Assembly (NCBI RefSeq): GCF_001298735.1
Contig: NZ_CYSP01000007.1
Location: 1-64,000, forward strand
Direction of reading: 5' to 3'
From: Propionispora sp. 2/2-37
GTDB lineage: Bacteria > Bacillota > Negativicutes > Propionisporales > Propionisporaceae
Length of the DNA stretch: 64,000 nucleotides
The notes under the pieces were generated by a model. It saw nothing but the letters and a program-made list of their open reading frames with translations. It did not search any database and had not been told where the DNA came from. This document shows positions 9,125 to 18,506 of this stretch, piece by piece (positions within the stretch are counted from its first letter, which is position 1; each line of letters starts with the position of its first letter). A program made the translations under genes and the position numbers.

Positions 9125-9577
9125 TTAGTTTCTTCTCCGTTCACGGAAAAAATCTTTCATTAACGCAGCGCATTCTTCCCTGCGCACACCTGAGGTTACT
9201 GCCATTTGATGATTTAATGCCGCATTTTGGACAATATTAAAGATGGATTCGACTGCCCCGGCTTTGTAATCCGAACTACCATACACCAACCGGTCAACAC
9301 GCCCCATCACCAGTGCCCCGGCACACATCGGGCACGGTTCTATAGTAACATAAATCGTTGCTCCCGTCAAACGCCACCGTCCAAGCTTTTGGCACGCCTG
9401 CCGGACTACAATGATTTCGGCATGAGCAGTGGCGTCATTCCAGCTTTCACGCATGTTATGCGCACTGGCTATTACCTCATTATCTACTACCAGTACCGCT
9501 CCGATAGGGATTTCCCCTAAATCATACGCTTTACGTGCCTCCGCCAAAGCTAATCCCATATAACCGCTGTCATCCAT
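9125..9577 (-). CDS. tadA: tRNA-specific adenosine deaminase
   Basis: 150 residues from the ATG at 9577. Deaminates A34 to inosine in tRNA-Arg(ACG), a gene for which is in this window at 51701. Zinc and catalytic motifs: HAEI (His and catalytic Glu) and PCPMCAGAL (two zinc Cys). The frame is open to 9643, but a TATAAT box (minus strand, 9649-9654) would start transcription at or past that codon, and the family normally begins a few residues before G-L-A-L-A-E-A. It lies 14 bases downstream of tRNA-Ser(CGA). Confidence 0.95.
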   Translation of the reverse strand: MDDSGYMGLALAEARKAYDLGEIPIGAVLVVDNEVIASAHNMRESWNDATAHAEIIVVRQACQKLGRWRLTGATIYVTIEPCPMCAGALVMGRVDRLVYGSSDYKAGAVESIFNIVQNAALNHQMAVTSGVRREECAALMKDFFRERRRN

Positions 9578-9643
9578 TTTCCGGTTCACCACACAAGCGA
9601 TTTTCCCATGAACAAAAGTTGACACTGTATCAGTATAGCGCAT

Positions 9644-9961
9644 AGAACAGTATTATACAACCGCAAAATTTAATTTTCTAGAGCTAACCGGATAATACAG
9701 TATATTCTTTTAGTTTTTCGTCCTTTATAGGGTATTATCCTTTCAGGATCAACGTTTAGTGTCTCCGCAATAGGCTTCTGTTTATACCTGCAAGATCAGT
9801 TTAAAAGGCCTGCGTTTATTTCCGGCAGCCGTATCCGCTAAAATCCGGTAACGAAAATATTTTTCCACAGGATACTAGACCAAACAGCAAAGACAGCGGC
9901 TGAAAAAGCCCGTCTTTGCTGTATGCAATGTAAAATTTCGTGATTACAGACAAAATCATCA
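9644..9961. other. Intergenic stretch without a recognised gene
   Basis: About 320 bases between tadA and the DUF362 gene. It holds a putative tadA TATAAT box (9649-9654, minus) and a terminator-like hairpin near 9884-9922. No open frame with a ribosome site was found. Confidence 0.5.
9884..9922 (-). terminator. Hairpin downstream of DUF362 gene
   Basis: Perfect 11-bp arms ACAGCAAAGAC and GTCTTTGCTGT with a 17-base loop containing an AAAAA run. T-tract is poor, so efficiency is uncertain. Confidence 0.5.
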
Positions 9962-11089
9962 TCAAATCTCGATCAGCTCATAGGCCTTTTGGCCAATGCC
10001 GATTTTTTCAGCGTGATCAACACAAGACATCCAGTTGGTTTCCGGGTGAGTCACATGGAAATGATCCTGCCGGGCGCCAGCATTGCCGCCCTGTTTTTCC
10101 AATTGTTCGGCTAAATAGCTACCCGGAAAGGCCGGTGCACGATTAGCCATATCCGCACAGGCGACATCCAGCGCTACCGGGTCAAAGGAGGCAAACATAC
10201 CGACATCCGGAATAATGGGTACGTCATTTTCCGAATGGCAGTCACAATTCGGAGACAAATCAATGACCATACTGATGTGGAAATGGGGTCTGCCATAAAG
10301 TACAGCCCAGCTGTATTCAGCGATTTTTTCATTAAGAACATCATTGGATTCATCCCAGGCCGCCGTTATCGCATTAAAATGGCACATCCCAATACATCGT
10401 CCGCAGCCGACGCATACCGCGTGATCAATCCCGGCTTTTTTATCAACCATACTGATTGCGCCGTGTGCGCAAATTTTTATACAGGCACCACACGCAACGC
10501 AGGCGGCTGTCTTAACCCGGGGCTTGCCGTCACTGTGCATTTCCATTTTACCGGCCCTAGAACCGCAGCCCATGCCAATGTTTTTCAATGCACCGCCAAA
10601 ACCGGTAAGTTCATGTCCCTTAAAATGATTCAAACTGATCACAATGTCGGCATCCATAATGGCTCTTCCGATTTTAGCCTCTTTTACATGCTTACCGACC
10701 GGAACCAGCACATAAGCTTCATCGGTCCCCTTCAGCCCGTCGCCAATGATGATCTGACAGCCGGTGGTAAACGGGTTATAACCATTTTCATAGGCGGCGT
10801 CCATATGCTCAAGGGCATCTTTGCGCCGCCCGACATACAAGGTATTACAGTCGGTAAGAAATACCTTGCCACCCAGGCTCTTTACTACATCGACAATCAC
10901 CTTGGCATAATTAGGCCGGAGGTAGGCCAAATTGCCCGGTTCGCCGAAATGAATTTTAATTGCCGTATATTTCCCCTTAAAATCAATGTCACCAATGCCT
11001 GCTCTTCTAACCAGACGTTCCAGTTTTTGCAGTAAATTCATATTGGAACTCGCCCGCAAGTTTGAAAAATACACCTTGGATTTTTCCAT
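9962..11089 (-). CDS. DUF362 iron-sulfur protein
   Basis: 375 residues from the ATG at 11089, which follows GGGGG by 6 bases; the frame extends 14 codons further without a ribosome site. The DUF362 domain comes first (KIHFGEPGN, LTDCNTLY, NHFKGHELTGFGGALKNIGM) and encloses two 4Fe-4S clusters of ferredoxin type (C-x2-C-x2-C-x3-C twice, about residues 197-240). Family proteins are taken to be electron-transfer or redox proteins in anaerobes; the reaction is not established. Monocistronic here. Confidence 0.88.
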   Translation of the reverse strand: MEKSKVYFSNLRASSNMNLLQKLERLVRRAGIGDIDFKGKYTAIKIHFGEPGNLAYLRPNYAKVIVDVVKSLGGKVFLTDCNTLYVGRRKDALEHMDAAYENGYNPFTTGCQIIIGDGLKGTDEAYVLVPVGKHVKEAKIGRAIMDADIVISLNHFKGHELTGFGGALKNIGMGCGSRAGKMEMHSDGKPRVKTAACVACGACIKICAHGAISMVDKKAGIDHAVCVGCGRCIGMCHFNAITAAWDESNDVLNEKIAEYSWAVLYGRPHFHISMVIDLSPNCDCHSENDVPIIPDVGMFASFDPVALDVACADMANRAPAFPGSYLAEQLEKQGGNAGARQDHFHVTHPETNWMSCVDHAEKIGIGQKAYELIEI

Positions 11090-11131
11090 AAGAATCCCCC
11101 TTAAACACATTTGATACGCATGCCTGAGCAT

Positions 11132-11520
11132 GTTGTCATGGTATTGTAATAATCATACTACAAGATCAATGGAAATAAAATATTGAAGAACAGTCCAAAA
11201 CGGAATGTTATTTTATTTAGCATGTTGTCGACAGGAATGGCTTTGTATCTGTTGAATTGGTTTAGGTAAACAAATCGTTTCCTAAAGAAGGGGTCCCGGT
11301 TTGTTATCTTCCAGACACAAGATTCTAATCGTAGCATCTGTCCTGTTGCTGCTGTTGGCGGCAGGCGCTTTTGGCTGCGTTTACATATGACCCGAGCCTG
11401 CAGCTTTTTACTCTATGCTAAGACCACGTTAAACCGCTGGGGGGCAAACAGGCTTGCGGATTTCATTTATTCACCTTAGCCTGGGTTCCCTGACCAGAAT
11501 ATGACTAAGCTTTCACAAAA
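11132..11520. other. Intergenic stretch with a possible gene remnant
   Basis: No full gene. A 29-codon TTG-started frame at 11301-11390 (plus) encodes a signal-peptide-like stretch, KILIVASVLLLLLAAGAFGC, after AAGGGG, then stops. This looks like the 5' end of a lost exported-protein or lipoprotein gene. Confidence 0.3.
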
Positions 11521-11566
11521 ACGCAATAAAGCGGACTTTATGACTTAAAGTCCGCTTTATTGCGTT
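11521..11566 (-). terminator. Terminator of the nad operon
   Basis: 20-bp perfect arms (ACGCAATAAAGCGGACTTTA and its complement) with a 6-base loop, followed by a T-run on the minus strand, 33 bases past the nadC stop. Confidence 0.85.
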
Positions 11567-11598
11567 CTCTATCGAACCGTTTCCCTACCGACTTTATC

Positions 11599-12429
11599 CT
11601 ATTCCATCTTCATGCTGATATCGGCTGCCGCTACCGAATGGGTCAACGCGCCGCTGGATATGATGTCCACTCCGGTTGCCGCCAGTTTGGCAACGGTCTC
11701 CAGTGTTACGTTTCCGGAAACTTCGACCAAAGCTCGGTGATTAATCAGCCGCACCGCTTCTTCGACCACGTCCAGCGGCATATTATCCAGCATAATCACA
11801 TCAACGCCTGAGGCAAGTGCTTCCCGGACCTCAGCCAGACTCTCGGTTTCCACTTCTATTTTGATAAACGGCGATACGCGGCTGCGTACGCTTTGTACGG
11901 CCGGCACTATGCCTCCCGCTGCCTTGCTGTGATTGTCTTTAATCATCACCATGGTATCCAATCCATAACGGTGATTGCTGCCGCCACCGGCAGTAACCGC
12001 ATATTTTTCCAGCATCCGAAGACCCGGTGTCGTCTTGCGGGTATCAACAATCACCGCCCCCGAATGAGCGCAGGCAGCCACATATTTTCTTGTCTCCGTG
12101 GCAATTCCCGTCATGCGCTGTAAAAAATTCAGCGCTACCCGTTCCCCGGAAAGCAGCGACCGGGTGGGGCCGTAAAAATGAGCAAAAATATCACCTTTTT
12201 GCACAGCATCGCCGTCCTGGCGATGCCATTCGACACCAATCCGTTCATCCAGCATCCGGAAAACATGAGTAAATACCTCCCTCCCGGCCAGAATCATATC
12301 CTGCTTGGCCAAAAGATATCCTTTTGACTCATGATCATCAGTAAAGATAGCCTCGCTGGTAATGTCACCAAAGCCAATATCCTCCTGCAGTGCCTGACTG
12401 ATCAGAACCTCCAGCGCAATCCGATTCAT
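11599..12429 (-). CDS. nadC: Nicotinate-nucleotide diphosphorylase (carboxylating)
   Basis: 276 residues from the ATG at 12429. Converts quinolinate and PRPP to nicotinate mononucleotide, the last step of this operon's pathway. Family motifs: QEDIGFGDITSEAIF, NFLQRMTGIAT, DTRKTTPGLR, GGGSNHRYGLDTMVMIKDNH and, late, the barrel strand VIMLDNM. The ATG overlaps the nadB stop region, with AAGGTGAG as ribosome site inside nadB, so the two are translationally coupled. Confidence 0.97.
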   Translation of the reverse strand: MNRIALEVLISQALQEDIGFGDITSEAIFTDDHESKGYLLAKQDMILAGREVFTHVFRMLDERIGVEWHRQDGDAVQKGDIFAHFYGPTRSLLSGERVALNFLQRMTGIATETRKYVAACAHSGAVIVDTRKTTPGLRMLEKYAVTAGGGSNHRYGLDTMVMIKDNHSKAAGGIVPAVQSVRSRVSPFIKIEVETESLAEVREALASGVDVIMLDNMPLDVVEEAVRLINHRALVEVSGNVTLETVAKLAATGVDIISSGALTHSVAAADISMKME

Positions 12430-14015
12430 TGCAGGCTCACCTTCTTTCCCCATACATGAATACTGTGTTTTTTAAAATCCCGGTCATTTTGCACCGGGTA
12501 GTCGGCTCGATAATGCCCTCCCCGGCTTTCCCGCCGTAATAACGCAGCCTCAACCAATAACCCTGCTAAGAGATAAGCATTATCGGCAGAAAAATCAGGT
12601 TGCCCCTCCTCTTGGCGGTTGGCTTCCTGCTGCTGGTGCAGCCACTCGGTCATGTCCTTAAGTTCTCTACCCTGCCGGACCACCCCGGCTGTCACATCCA
12701 TTTTCTTCCGCAACAAAGCTACCGGCGGCAACGAATGCCGTTTGCGTCTTTCAGCAGCCGAAAAGTCTGCCGTCTGCAAAGGGTTCCGGCTATTATCATG
12801 AATATGCGCAGCCACCCTGCGGCCAAACACGACTCCCTCCAGCAAAGAGTTGCTGGCCAGCCGGTTGGCCCCGTGAACACCGGTTGCCGCCGATTCCCCG
12901 CAGGCATAAAGGTGCGGAATGCTGCTTTGCCCCCACAGGTCGGTCTTTATTCCACCAATGGTATAATGCGCGGTGGGCAGCACCGGAATCAATTGTTTTT
13001 CCATGAAGTAACCGTGCTCCGCCAATTCAGCATAAATTGCCTGAAATCGTTCCATCAGATAGTCTTGTCCTAAAGCCCTGGCATCAAGATAAAGACAGCC
13101 GCCCTGCTGCCGCTCCAGTTCAGCCAGCATGGCCCTGGACACCTCATCCCGCGGGGCCAGTTCGGCGCTTTCATGATAGTTAGGCATAAACCGCTCCCCG
13201 GCGGCATTTACCAGTAACGCTCCCTCACCTCGCAGCGCTTCACTTACCAAAAAAACCTTGCCTGTCGGCAAAGTAACCGCAGTAGGATGAAACTGGACAA
13301 ACTCCATATCCGTTATAACTGCTCCGGCACGATAGGCAGCCGCAATCCCGTCACCATTGGCCGCAACGGAGTTGGTAGAACGGCCGAAAATCCCGCTGTA
13401 ACCACCGGCAGCAATTACGACCGCGGGCGCCAAAAGCTGTAGCGTTTGCTTTTTTTTCTTAACCAGACAGCCACAGCAGCCTTGTGCATTTGTTAAAATA
13501 TCTATAAGAAAGGTATCTTCCCAACATTCAATATTGCTCCTGCCGGCAGTCTGACGAGCTAGCACTTCGGCAATATGCCTTCCGGTAAAATCATAATGGT
13601 GCACCACCCGCTTACGCGAATGGCCGCCTTCCCTGGCCAGTTCCAGGCCTTGTTCACTTTTACAGAACCTGGTCCCCATAGTCTGTAAAAAGTCCAAAGC
13701 AGCAGGAGCCTCCCGGGTGAGCACAGCAACGCTTTCTTTTGAACAAAGCCCCTTGCCAACATGCAACGTATCCGCCGCATGTTGCGCCGCACTGTCATCA
13801 GTTCCGGCCGCAACCGCCATACCACCCTGTGCTTTATAAGTACTACTTTCGTCCAGGGAATTTTTACTGACCAGAGCTATTCGAAGCTTTTTATCCAAAG
13901 ACAAAGCAACCGTCAATCCGGCAACCCCCATACCGACAATGATTACATCATACCGCCTGCTTTTCGGGTATTGGCCGGCAGGCAGCATTCCGTTACTATA
14001 TTCCCGCCCTTTCAC
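12426..14015 (-). CDS. nadB: L-aspartate oxidase
   Basis: 529 residues. FAD enzyme oxidising aspartate to iminoaspartate, the NadA substrate. N-terminal dinucleotide motif VIIVGMGVAGLTVAL, then SSTYKAQGGMA, the capping-region HHYDFTGRHI, and EFVQFHPTAV and GEAL RGEGA-type active-site loops of the succinate dehydrogenase/fumarate reductase flavoprotein family; a conserved HYTIGGI and GESAATGVHGANRLASNSL follow. Start is GTG at 14015, with GGAGATGG inside the end of nadA. Ends 3 bases before nadC start codon region. Confidence 0.96.
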   Translation of the reverse strand: MKGREYSNGMLPAGQYPKSRRYDVIIVGMGVAGLTVALSLDKKLRIALVSKNSLDESSTYKAQGGMAVAAGTDDSAAQHAADTLHVGKGLCSKESVAVLTREAPAALDFLQTMGTRFCKSEQGLELAREGGHSRKRVVHHYDFTGRHIAEVLARQTAGRSNIECWEDTFLIDILTNAQGCCGCLVKKKKQTLQLLAPAVVIAAGGYSGIFGRSTNSVAANGDGIAAAYRAGAVITDMEFVQFHPTAVTLPTGKVFLVSEALRGEGALLVNAAGERFMPNYHESAELAPRDEVSRAMLAELERQQGGCLYLDARALGQDYLMERFQAIYAELAEHGYFMEKQLIPVLPTAHYTIGGIKTDLWGQSSIPHLYACGESAATGVHGANRLASNSLLEGVVFGRRVAAHIHDNSRNPLQTADFSAAERRKRHSLPPVALLRKKMDVTAGVVRQGRELKDMTEWLHQQQEANRQEEGQPDFSADNAYLLAGLLVEAALLRRESRGGHYRADYPVQNDRDFKKHSIHVWGKKVSLQ

Positions 14016-14016
14016 A

Positions 14017-14922
14017 TTACACCATCTCCAGCATTTTTCTTAATGTGAGAGTAGCCTTTCGGGCTACAGTGCTATCAAGTTTCATAACACACTGATTCGC
14101 AAGTAGCGCCCGGTGAATACTTTCCAAACGGGTTTTCTTCATATTCGGACAAAACAGACCGGCGTGCAGGAGTAAAAATTCCTTGTGCTGCTGACTGGCC
14201 CGCAGCCTGCACAATACCCCTGCCTCCGTACCAATAAGATACTGCCGGTCCGGCATTTCCTCCGCATACCGGATGATTTCCGAAGTGCTGCCGGCAAAAT
14301 CAGCCAGGCTGACCACTTCCGGCGAACATTCAGGATGCACCAGCACTTTCGCTGCAGGATACTTTTCACGGGCTTTCAGCACATCGGCAACCTGTACCTT
14401 GGCGTGGGTAACACAACTGCCCTCCCAAAGTATAAATTCCTTATCCGGCAACTGTTTAGCCACATAGTTTCCCAGATTGCTATCCGGGATAAAAATCACT
14501 TTATTTCCCGGCAATAATCCGGCTACCTGCACGGCATTGGCGGAAGTGCAACAGACATCGCTTTCTGCCTTTACCTCCGCTGACGAATTGATATAACAAA
14601 CAACCGGAACCCCGGGATGCTGACGCTTAAGTACCCGTACTGCCTCGGCATCAATGGTGTCCGCCAGTGGACAGCCTGCATCCGCCTCCGGCAATAACAC
14701 CGTTTTTTCCGGTGACAGCATTTTTGCCGTTTCAGCCATAAAAAACACACCGCAAAAAACAATCACTTCACAGGCCACACTGGCGGCGATTTTGCTTAAA
14801 TAAAATGAATCACCAACATAATCGGCCACAGCCTGGACCTCATCCAACTGATAATTGTGGGCAAGAATCACGGCGTTGCGTTCCTGCTTCAGCCTGTTTA
14901 TCTCCTGTGCTAATTCTATCAA
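14017..14922 (-). CDS. nadA: Quinolinate synthase
   Basis: 301 residues. Condenses iminoaspartate with DHAP using a 4Fe-4S cluster. Three cluster cysteines are expected and visible in FCGVFFMAETAKML, WEGSCVTHAKV and HAGLFCPNMKKT contexts; ILAHNYQ, VGDS and HPEC are further family motifs. Start is TTG 8 bases after GAGGGGAAG. First gene of nadABC, reading from the palindromic promoter at 14970-15031. Confidence 0.96.
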   Translation of the reverse strand: MIELAQEINRLKQERNAVILAHNYQLDEVQAVADYVGDSFYLSKIAASVACEVIVFCGVFFMAETAKMLSPEKTVLLPEADAGCPLADTIDAEAVRVLKRQHPGVPVVCYINSSAEVKAESDVCCTSANAVQVAGLLPGNKVIFIPDSNLGNYVAKQLPDKEFILWEGSCVTHAKVQVADVLKAREKYPAAKVLVHPECSPEVVSLADFAGSTSEIIRYAEEMPDRQYLIGTEAGVLCRLRASQQHKEFLLLHAGLFCPNMKKTRLESIHRALLANQCVMKLDSTVARKATLTLRKMLEMV

Positions 14923-14969
14923 AGCTTTCTTCCCCTCTACCTATTCTTTGTTTCAAGATTCACGTACTC

Positions 14970-15031
14970 ATTGTAACGCCAAGGGGGATAGCTGTCAATA
15001 CACGTGTATTGACAGCTATCCCCCTTGGCGT
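14970..15031 (-). promoter_or_regulatory. nadABC promoter embedded in a 56-bp perfect palindrome
   Basis: On the minus strand TTGACA (14993-14998) and TACAAT (14970-14975) are separated by exactly 17 bases, a near-consensus vegetative promoter about 47 bases before nadA. Positions 14976-15031 form a perfect palindrome: two 28-base arms with no loop, centred between 15003 and 15004 in ATACACGTGTAT. It covers the -35 box and the whole spacer, the position of a repressor operator. An NAD-responsive repressor of the NiaR type is a reasonable candidate, not shown by the sequence. Confidence 0.8.
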
Positions 15032-15122
15032 ATTGGTCTATGCTGTTGCTATAAGCATAACTTTCCAACATTATTATTAAAATAAGATTAGAAAACAACC
15101 TATAATTCCCCTTAACAGCATG

Positions 15123-15154
15123 AAAACCCGCTAAGATGATCTTAGCGGGCTTTC
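15123..15154 (-). terminator. Terminator of the LysR gene
   Basis: AAGCCCGCTAAGATCATCTTAGCGGGTTTTC hairpin on the minus strand, 20 bases past the stop codon. Confidence 0.85.
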
Positions 15155-15173
15155 ATGCTGACTGGTTGTCTTT

Positions 15174-16052
15174 TTACGGGACAAAATCTTTTAGCAGCCC
15201 CAGGAAATGACGGCCGCCAGAGGATAAATTGTGCTTTTGCCCCCATACAATGACCGTTTGCGTACTTACTCCGGGTTCGACAATCTTCTTGTAAGCCAGG
15301 GCAGAATCGTAAATCAGGCCTGCAGCAGATTGTGGTACAATCGCCATACCGATCCCCAGTTTAACCCATAATAAATTTTGTAAAATTCCATCGCTTATAC
15401 AAACAATTTTAGGCTTAAAGCCGACCCGCTGGCAACTTTCGTAAAATACATTACGCCAGCGCCGGGGAACAATCAACGGCTGATTCTGCAACTCTATGAG
15501 CCGTACCTGTTCCGGGTCATCACCGCAATAGCAGCCCTCCTGTTTCATGGCAATAACCAGCGGCTCATCCGGCAGGCTGATGGACTCGTAGCCGCTGGAA
15601 TCAAACGGAGCACGGACAATACCGATTTCAATAATCCGGTTATCCAGCAGCTCCAGAATATGATATCCGTCGCCTTCCCATAATTCAAAAGTAACATGGG
15701 GATATAAATCATGAAATTTTTGAATCCACTTCGGCAACAATGCCGCACCCGACGAAGTAACCGTACCAATGGCTACCGTCCCCACCACCCCGGCATTCAG
15801 GTCGGTGATTTCCTTCATCGTGGTATCCATCAAACCCAGAATTTGTTCCGCCCGTCCTCGCAGCAGCTTGCCGGCTTCGGTAAGCCGTATCCGTCGGCTG
15901 CCGCGTTCAAACAGCTGAACTCCCAAGGCATCTTCCAGTTGTTTCATTTGTTTGCTAAGCGGCGGCTGGGCTATATTCAGCCGCCTGGCAGCATGGCTTA
16001 TGTTCCCTTCTTCCACAATGGCATAGAAATATTTCAGATCCCGGATATCCAT
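15174..16052 (-). CDS. LysR family transcriptional regulator
   Basis: 292 residues with an N-terminal winged helix-turn-helix (GNISHAARRLNIAQPPLSKQ, then LEDALGVQLFERGSRRI RLTEAG-type region) and a C-terminal two-lobed effector domain (VAIGTVTSSGAALLP as first strand). Divergent from the MFS gene at 16206, which it probably controls together with itself. The 150-base spacer is AT-rich with ATAGTATACTA-like symmetric sequence at 16110-16122. Effector unknown. Confidence 0.93.
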   Translation of the reverse strand: MDIRDLKYFYAIVEEGNISHAARRLNIAQPPLSKQMKQLEDALGVQLFERGSRRIRLTEAGKLLRGRAEQILGLMDTTMKEITDLNAGVVGTVAIGTVTSSGAALLPKWIQKFHDLYPHVTFELWEGDGYHILELLDNRIIEIGIVRAPFDSSGYESISLPDEPLVIAMKQEGCYCGDDPEQVRLIELQNQPLIVPRRWRNVFYESCQRVGFKPKIVCISDGILQNLLWVKLGIGMAIVPQSAAGLIYDSALAYKKIVEPGVSTQTVIVWGQKHNLSSGGRHFLGLLKDFVP

Positions 16053-16205
16053 CTGTACACCCCAAACCTATATATTTTTCATATATATACTATATTTTTT
16101 TGGTAATTTTAGTATACTATGGTCTATGCTATAATGTACAGGAGCTCATAAAATATTGTCAATACTAATTGTTCCCATGGGTCTTAAAAGAAGGTATTTT
16201 TAGTC

Positions 16206-17417
16206 ATGTTGTCAACGGAATGGAAAAAAAATCTGGCCGTTATGTGGGGCATCCAGTTCATTGGGATGAGTGCAATTACCGGTGTAATTTCCTTTTTGCC
16301 GCTATATGTTACACAGCTGGGTGTGACCGGTACGGCAGCGGTCAGCGTGTGGTCCGGGCTGCTAATGGGCATCACCTCCTTATGTGCCGCATTGTCCAAC
16401 CCCTACTGGGGAGCAAAAGCCGATCGCAGGGGCCGCAAGGCATTGGTTAAACAGGTCCTGCTCTTTTTCGGTCTGATCATTATAGCCATGTCCTTTGTTT
16501 CCAATGTCTACCAACTTCTGATTTTACGCATACTCCAGGGTTTTTGCGGAGGATTTACGGCGGCGGCCACCGCATTGGTTACAAGCATGTCACCGCCGGA
16601 AAAGATCCCGTTTACCATCGGCATGTTTCAATCGGCCATGATCATTGGGGCGGCCACCGGTCCTATGGCCGGAGGGTTTGTCGCCGATACTTTCGGCTAC
16701 CGCCAGCCTTTTATTGTTTTTGGTGTACTGTGCTTATGTTCACTTGTTATCTTGCACTTTGCCGTAACGGAAAAATACACTCCGTCAGTGGAAAAAGAAA
16801 AAACATCCATATGGAAAAACATCCAATACGTTTGTTCGCTTAAAAGTGTAAAATTACTGCTGTTTATTCAGTTTTTGGCCCAGTTCGCCATTCAAAGCAT
16901 TGGTCCTATCCTGCCGCAATACATCCAGTCACTGGGCATTAATCATAACAATATCGCCAGCATATCCGGCATGATTATTGCCATTGCCGGCATTGCCAGT
17001 GCCATTGCTTCCGCAGGTATCGGTTATATCAATAAATATGTTTCCAATAAACAAATTCTGGTCGGAGCCGCATTGATCGGAGCATTGTCTTTCATCGGGC
17101 AATTAGCGGTGGATAATCTGACGGCATTATCCCTGTTGCGGGCCCTCAGCGGCCTGTGTATCGGTGTGATGGTCCCCTGCTCCAACACTATTATTGCCTA
17201 TAGGTTACCGGAAAACAAACGGGGTGCCGCCTTTGGCATAACCGGTGGCGCAGCTTTGCTGGGTAATGTTCTTGGCCCCATCTCCGCCGGGTTATTGTCC
17301 TTAAGTTTCGGTATGTTTTCCATATTTGGCTTTACGGCCCTACTATTCTTCCTGGTTTTTCTCTTACTTGCAGCACAGGTTGAGACCGTTTACAAAACCA
17401 AAACAGCCTCAACCTGA
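16206..17417 (+). CDS. MFS drug/solute exporter
   Basis: 403 residues, about twelve transmembrane segments. Carries the MFS motif A between segments 2 and 3 in the form NPYWGAKADRRGRKALVK and the proline/glycine motif C of drug:proton antiporters, readable as GAATGPMAGGF, so export of a small molecule is likely. AAGAAGG lies 11 bases before ATG; a TATAAT box sits at 16129-16134. Divergently transcribed from a LysR regulator. Substrate cannot be read from the sequence. Confidence 0.88.
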   Translation: MLSTEWKKNLAVMWGIQFIGMSAITGVISFLPLYVTQLGVTGTAAVSVWSGLLMGITSLCAALSNPYWGAKADRRGRKALVKQVLLFFGLIIIAMSFVSNVYQLLILRILQGFCGGFTAAATALVTSMSPPEKIPFTIGMFQSAMIIGAATGPMAGGFVADTFGYRQPFIVFGVLCLCSLVILHFAVTEKYTPSVEKEKTSIWKNIQYVCSLKSVKLLLFIQFLAQFAIQSIGPILPQYIQSLGINHNNIASISGMIIAIAGIASAIASAGIGYINKYVSNKQILVGAALIGALSFIGQLAVDNLTALSLLRALSGLCIGVMVPCSNTIIAYRLPENKRGAAFGITGGAALLGNVLGPISAGLLSLSFGMFSIFGFTALLFFLVFLLLAAQVETVYKTKTAST

Positions 17418-17426
17418 TCAACATAT

Positions 17427-18506
17427 TTAATTTCTTGATAGTCTACGCTTCAGACAATCGGCAAAAGCTTCCAGACGGGTAATTATGGCGACATCACTGA
17501 ATTGCTCGTCAAGACTGAGCGACAGCAGCGGCACATGGTAGTCCGCTGCCATTTTTTTTAAAGCATATTCGGCAACCACCTCCGGCATGCAGCTGAACGG
17601 ATAGATGTGAACAATGCCGTCATAGCCATTTTGAATGCACCATAATGCCGTACCAACCGTTTTCAGGCCTTCCCCGCCCACATGATAATGGAAATACGGT
17701 TGTGCTTCTTTGAGATAGGCTTTCTCCTCCTTATGCAGCCCGGCAGCCTGTAGCCAGGTATTCGCAAAAGCCCACTGTCCGGTATAAACGAATTTTTTTA
17801 CCTCTATGCCCTGCTGTACCAGGACATCTTCGATCATATGATTTACATACGGTTCAAGTAATACATAAAATTCTCCCACTAATCCAATCTTTACAGGCTG
17901 TTCCCCGTCGTCACCGCTGCTGGCCCTCATTAAATCAATCACCAGTTTTTTCCCTGACTGCACTTCGCTGAATGTTTTATACTCCGCCAGCTGTTGCAAA
18001 GCATTATTGCTAATAGCAATGATATCCTTGGGATATTTTGTTCGCGCGCCATAAAAATTTTTGGCATTAACGATGGCATCAAAAGCTTTAAGCTGCTGTA
18101 TGGCCAGCATGATCTGCTTAATGATGTCCATCCGCCCGGCTTGCGGTGCCAGTGTTTTTAGCAGGTTGTACAAACTAAAAAAGCAACGGTTGGTGTCCAG
18201 GGTATAAAATTGCACCTGTTTCCGCTTGGCAAGTTGGATTTTTTGCACAGCATTATAAAATCCCAGACGGCATTTACCGGCACCACACGCCGTGACAAAG
18301 GTGTCCGCACCAAGCTCCATGCTTTCCAAAAAATTCCCCAGATTGATTTTGTAAGGTAAACATACTCCCTCCGGCGAAAAACTCGCTCCCAATTCCACCG
18401 TTTTTTTGGTAATGGGCGGCGCTTCCACTACATCAACACCTAAATGGTTCAACATGTTACGTACCGGTATACTCAAATATCCCATATGAGGATAGGTTAC
18501 TTTCAA
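17427..18506 (-). CDS. Acyl-CoA dehydratase activase-related protein (DUF2229/COG3580-type)
   Basis: 359 residues. Family features: KVTYPHMGYLSIPVRNML, PPITKKTVELG, FSPEGVCLPYKINLG with a conserved Cys, VTACGAGKCRLGFY, and IHIYPFSCMPEVVAEYAL. Such proteins share the cysteine framework of 2-hydroxyacyl-CoA dehydratases and are often fused to the BcrA/BadF/HgdC ATPase; here there is no ATPase part. Start is TTG and overlaps the stop of the upstream gene by 3 bases, so the two are co-translated. Probably binds an iron-sulfur cluster; substrate unknown. Confidence 0.82.
   Translation of the reverse strand: MKVTYPHMGYLSIPVRNMLNHLGVDVVEAPPITKKTVELGASFSPEGVCLPYKINLGNFLESMELGADTFVTACGAGKCRLGFYNAVQKIQLAKRKQVQFYTLDTNRCFFSLYNLLKTLAPQAGRMDIIKQIMLAIQQLKAFDAIVNAKNFYGARTKYPKDIIAISNNALQQLAEYKTFSEVQSGKKLVIDLMRASSGDDGEQPVKIGLVGEFYVLLEPYVNHMIEDVLVQQGIEVKKFVYTGQWAFANTWLQAAGLHKEEKAYLKEAQPYFHYHVGGEGLKTVGTALWCIQNGYDGIVHIYPFSCMPEVVAEYALKKMAADYHVPLLSLSLDEQFSDVAIITRLEAFADCLKRRLSRN

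Noticed and set aside
10235..11035. 266-codon ORF opposite the DUF362 gene
   Set aside because: Shadow of a well-supported iron-sulfur protein gene; no family features.
12600..13073. 157-codon ORF opposite nadB
   Set aside because: Antisense shadow of nadB.
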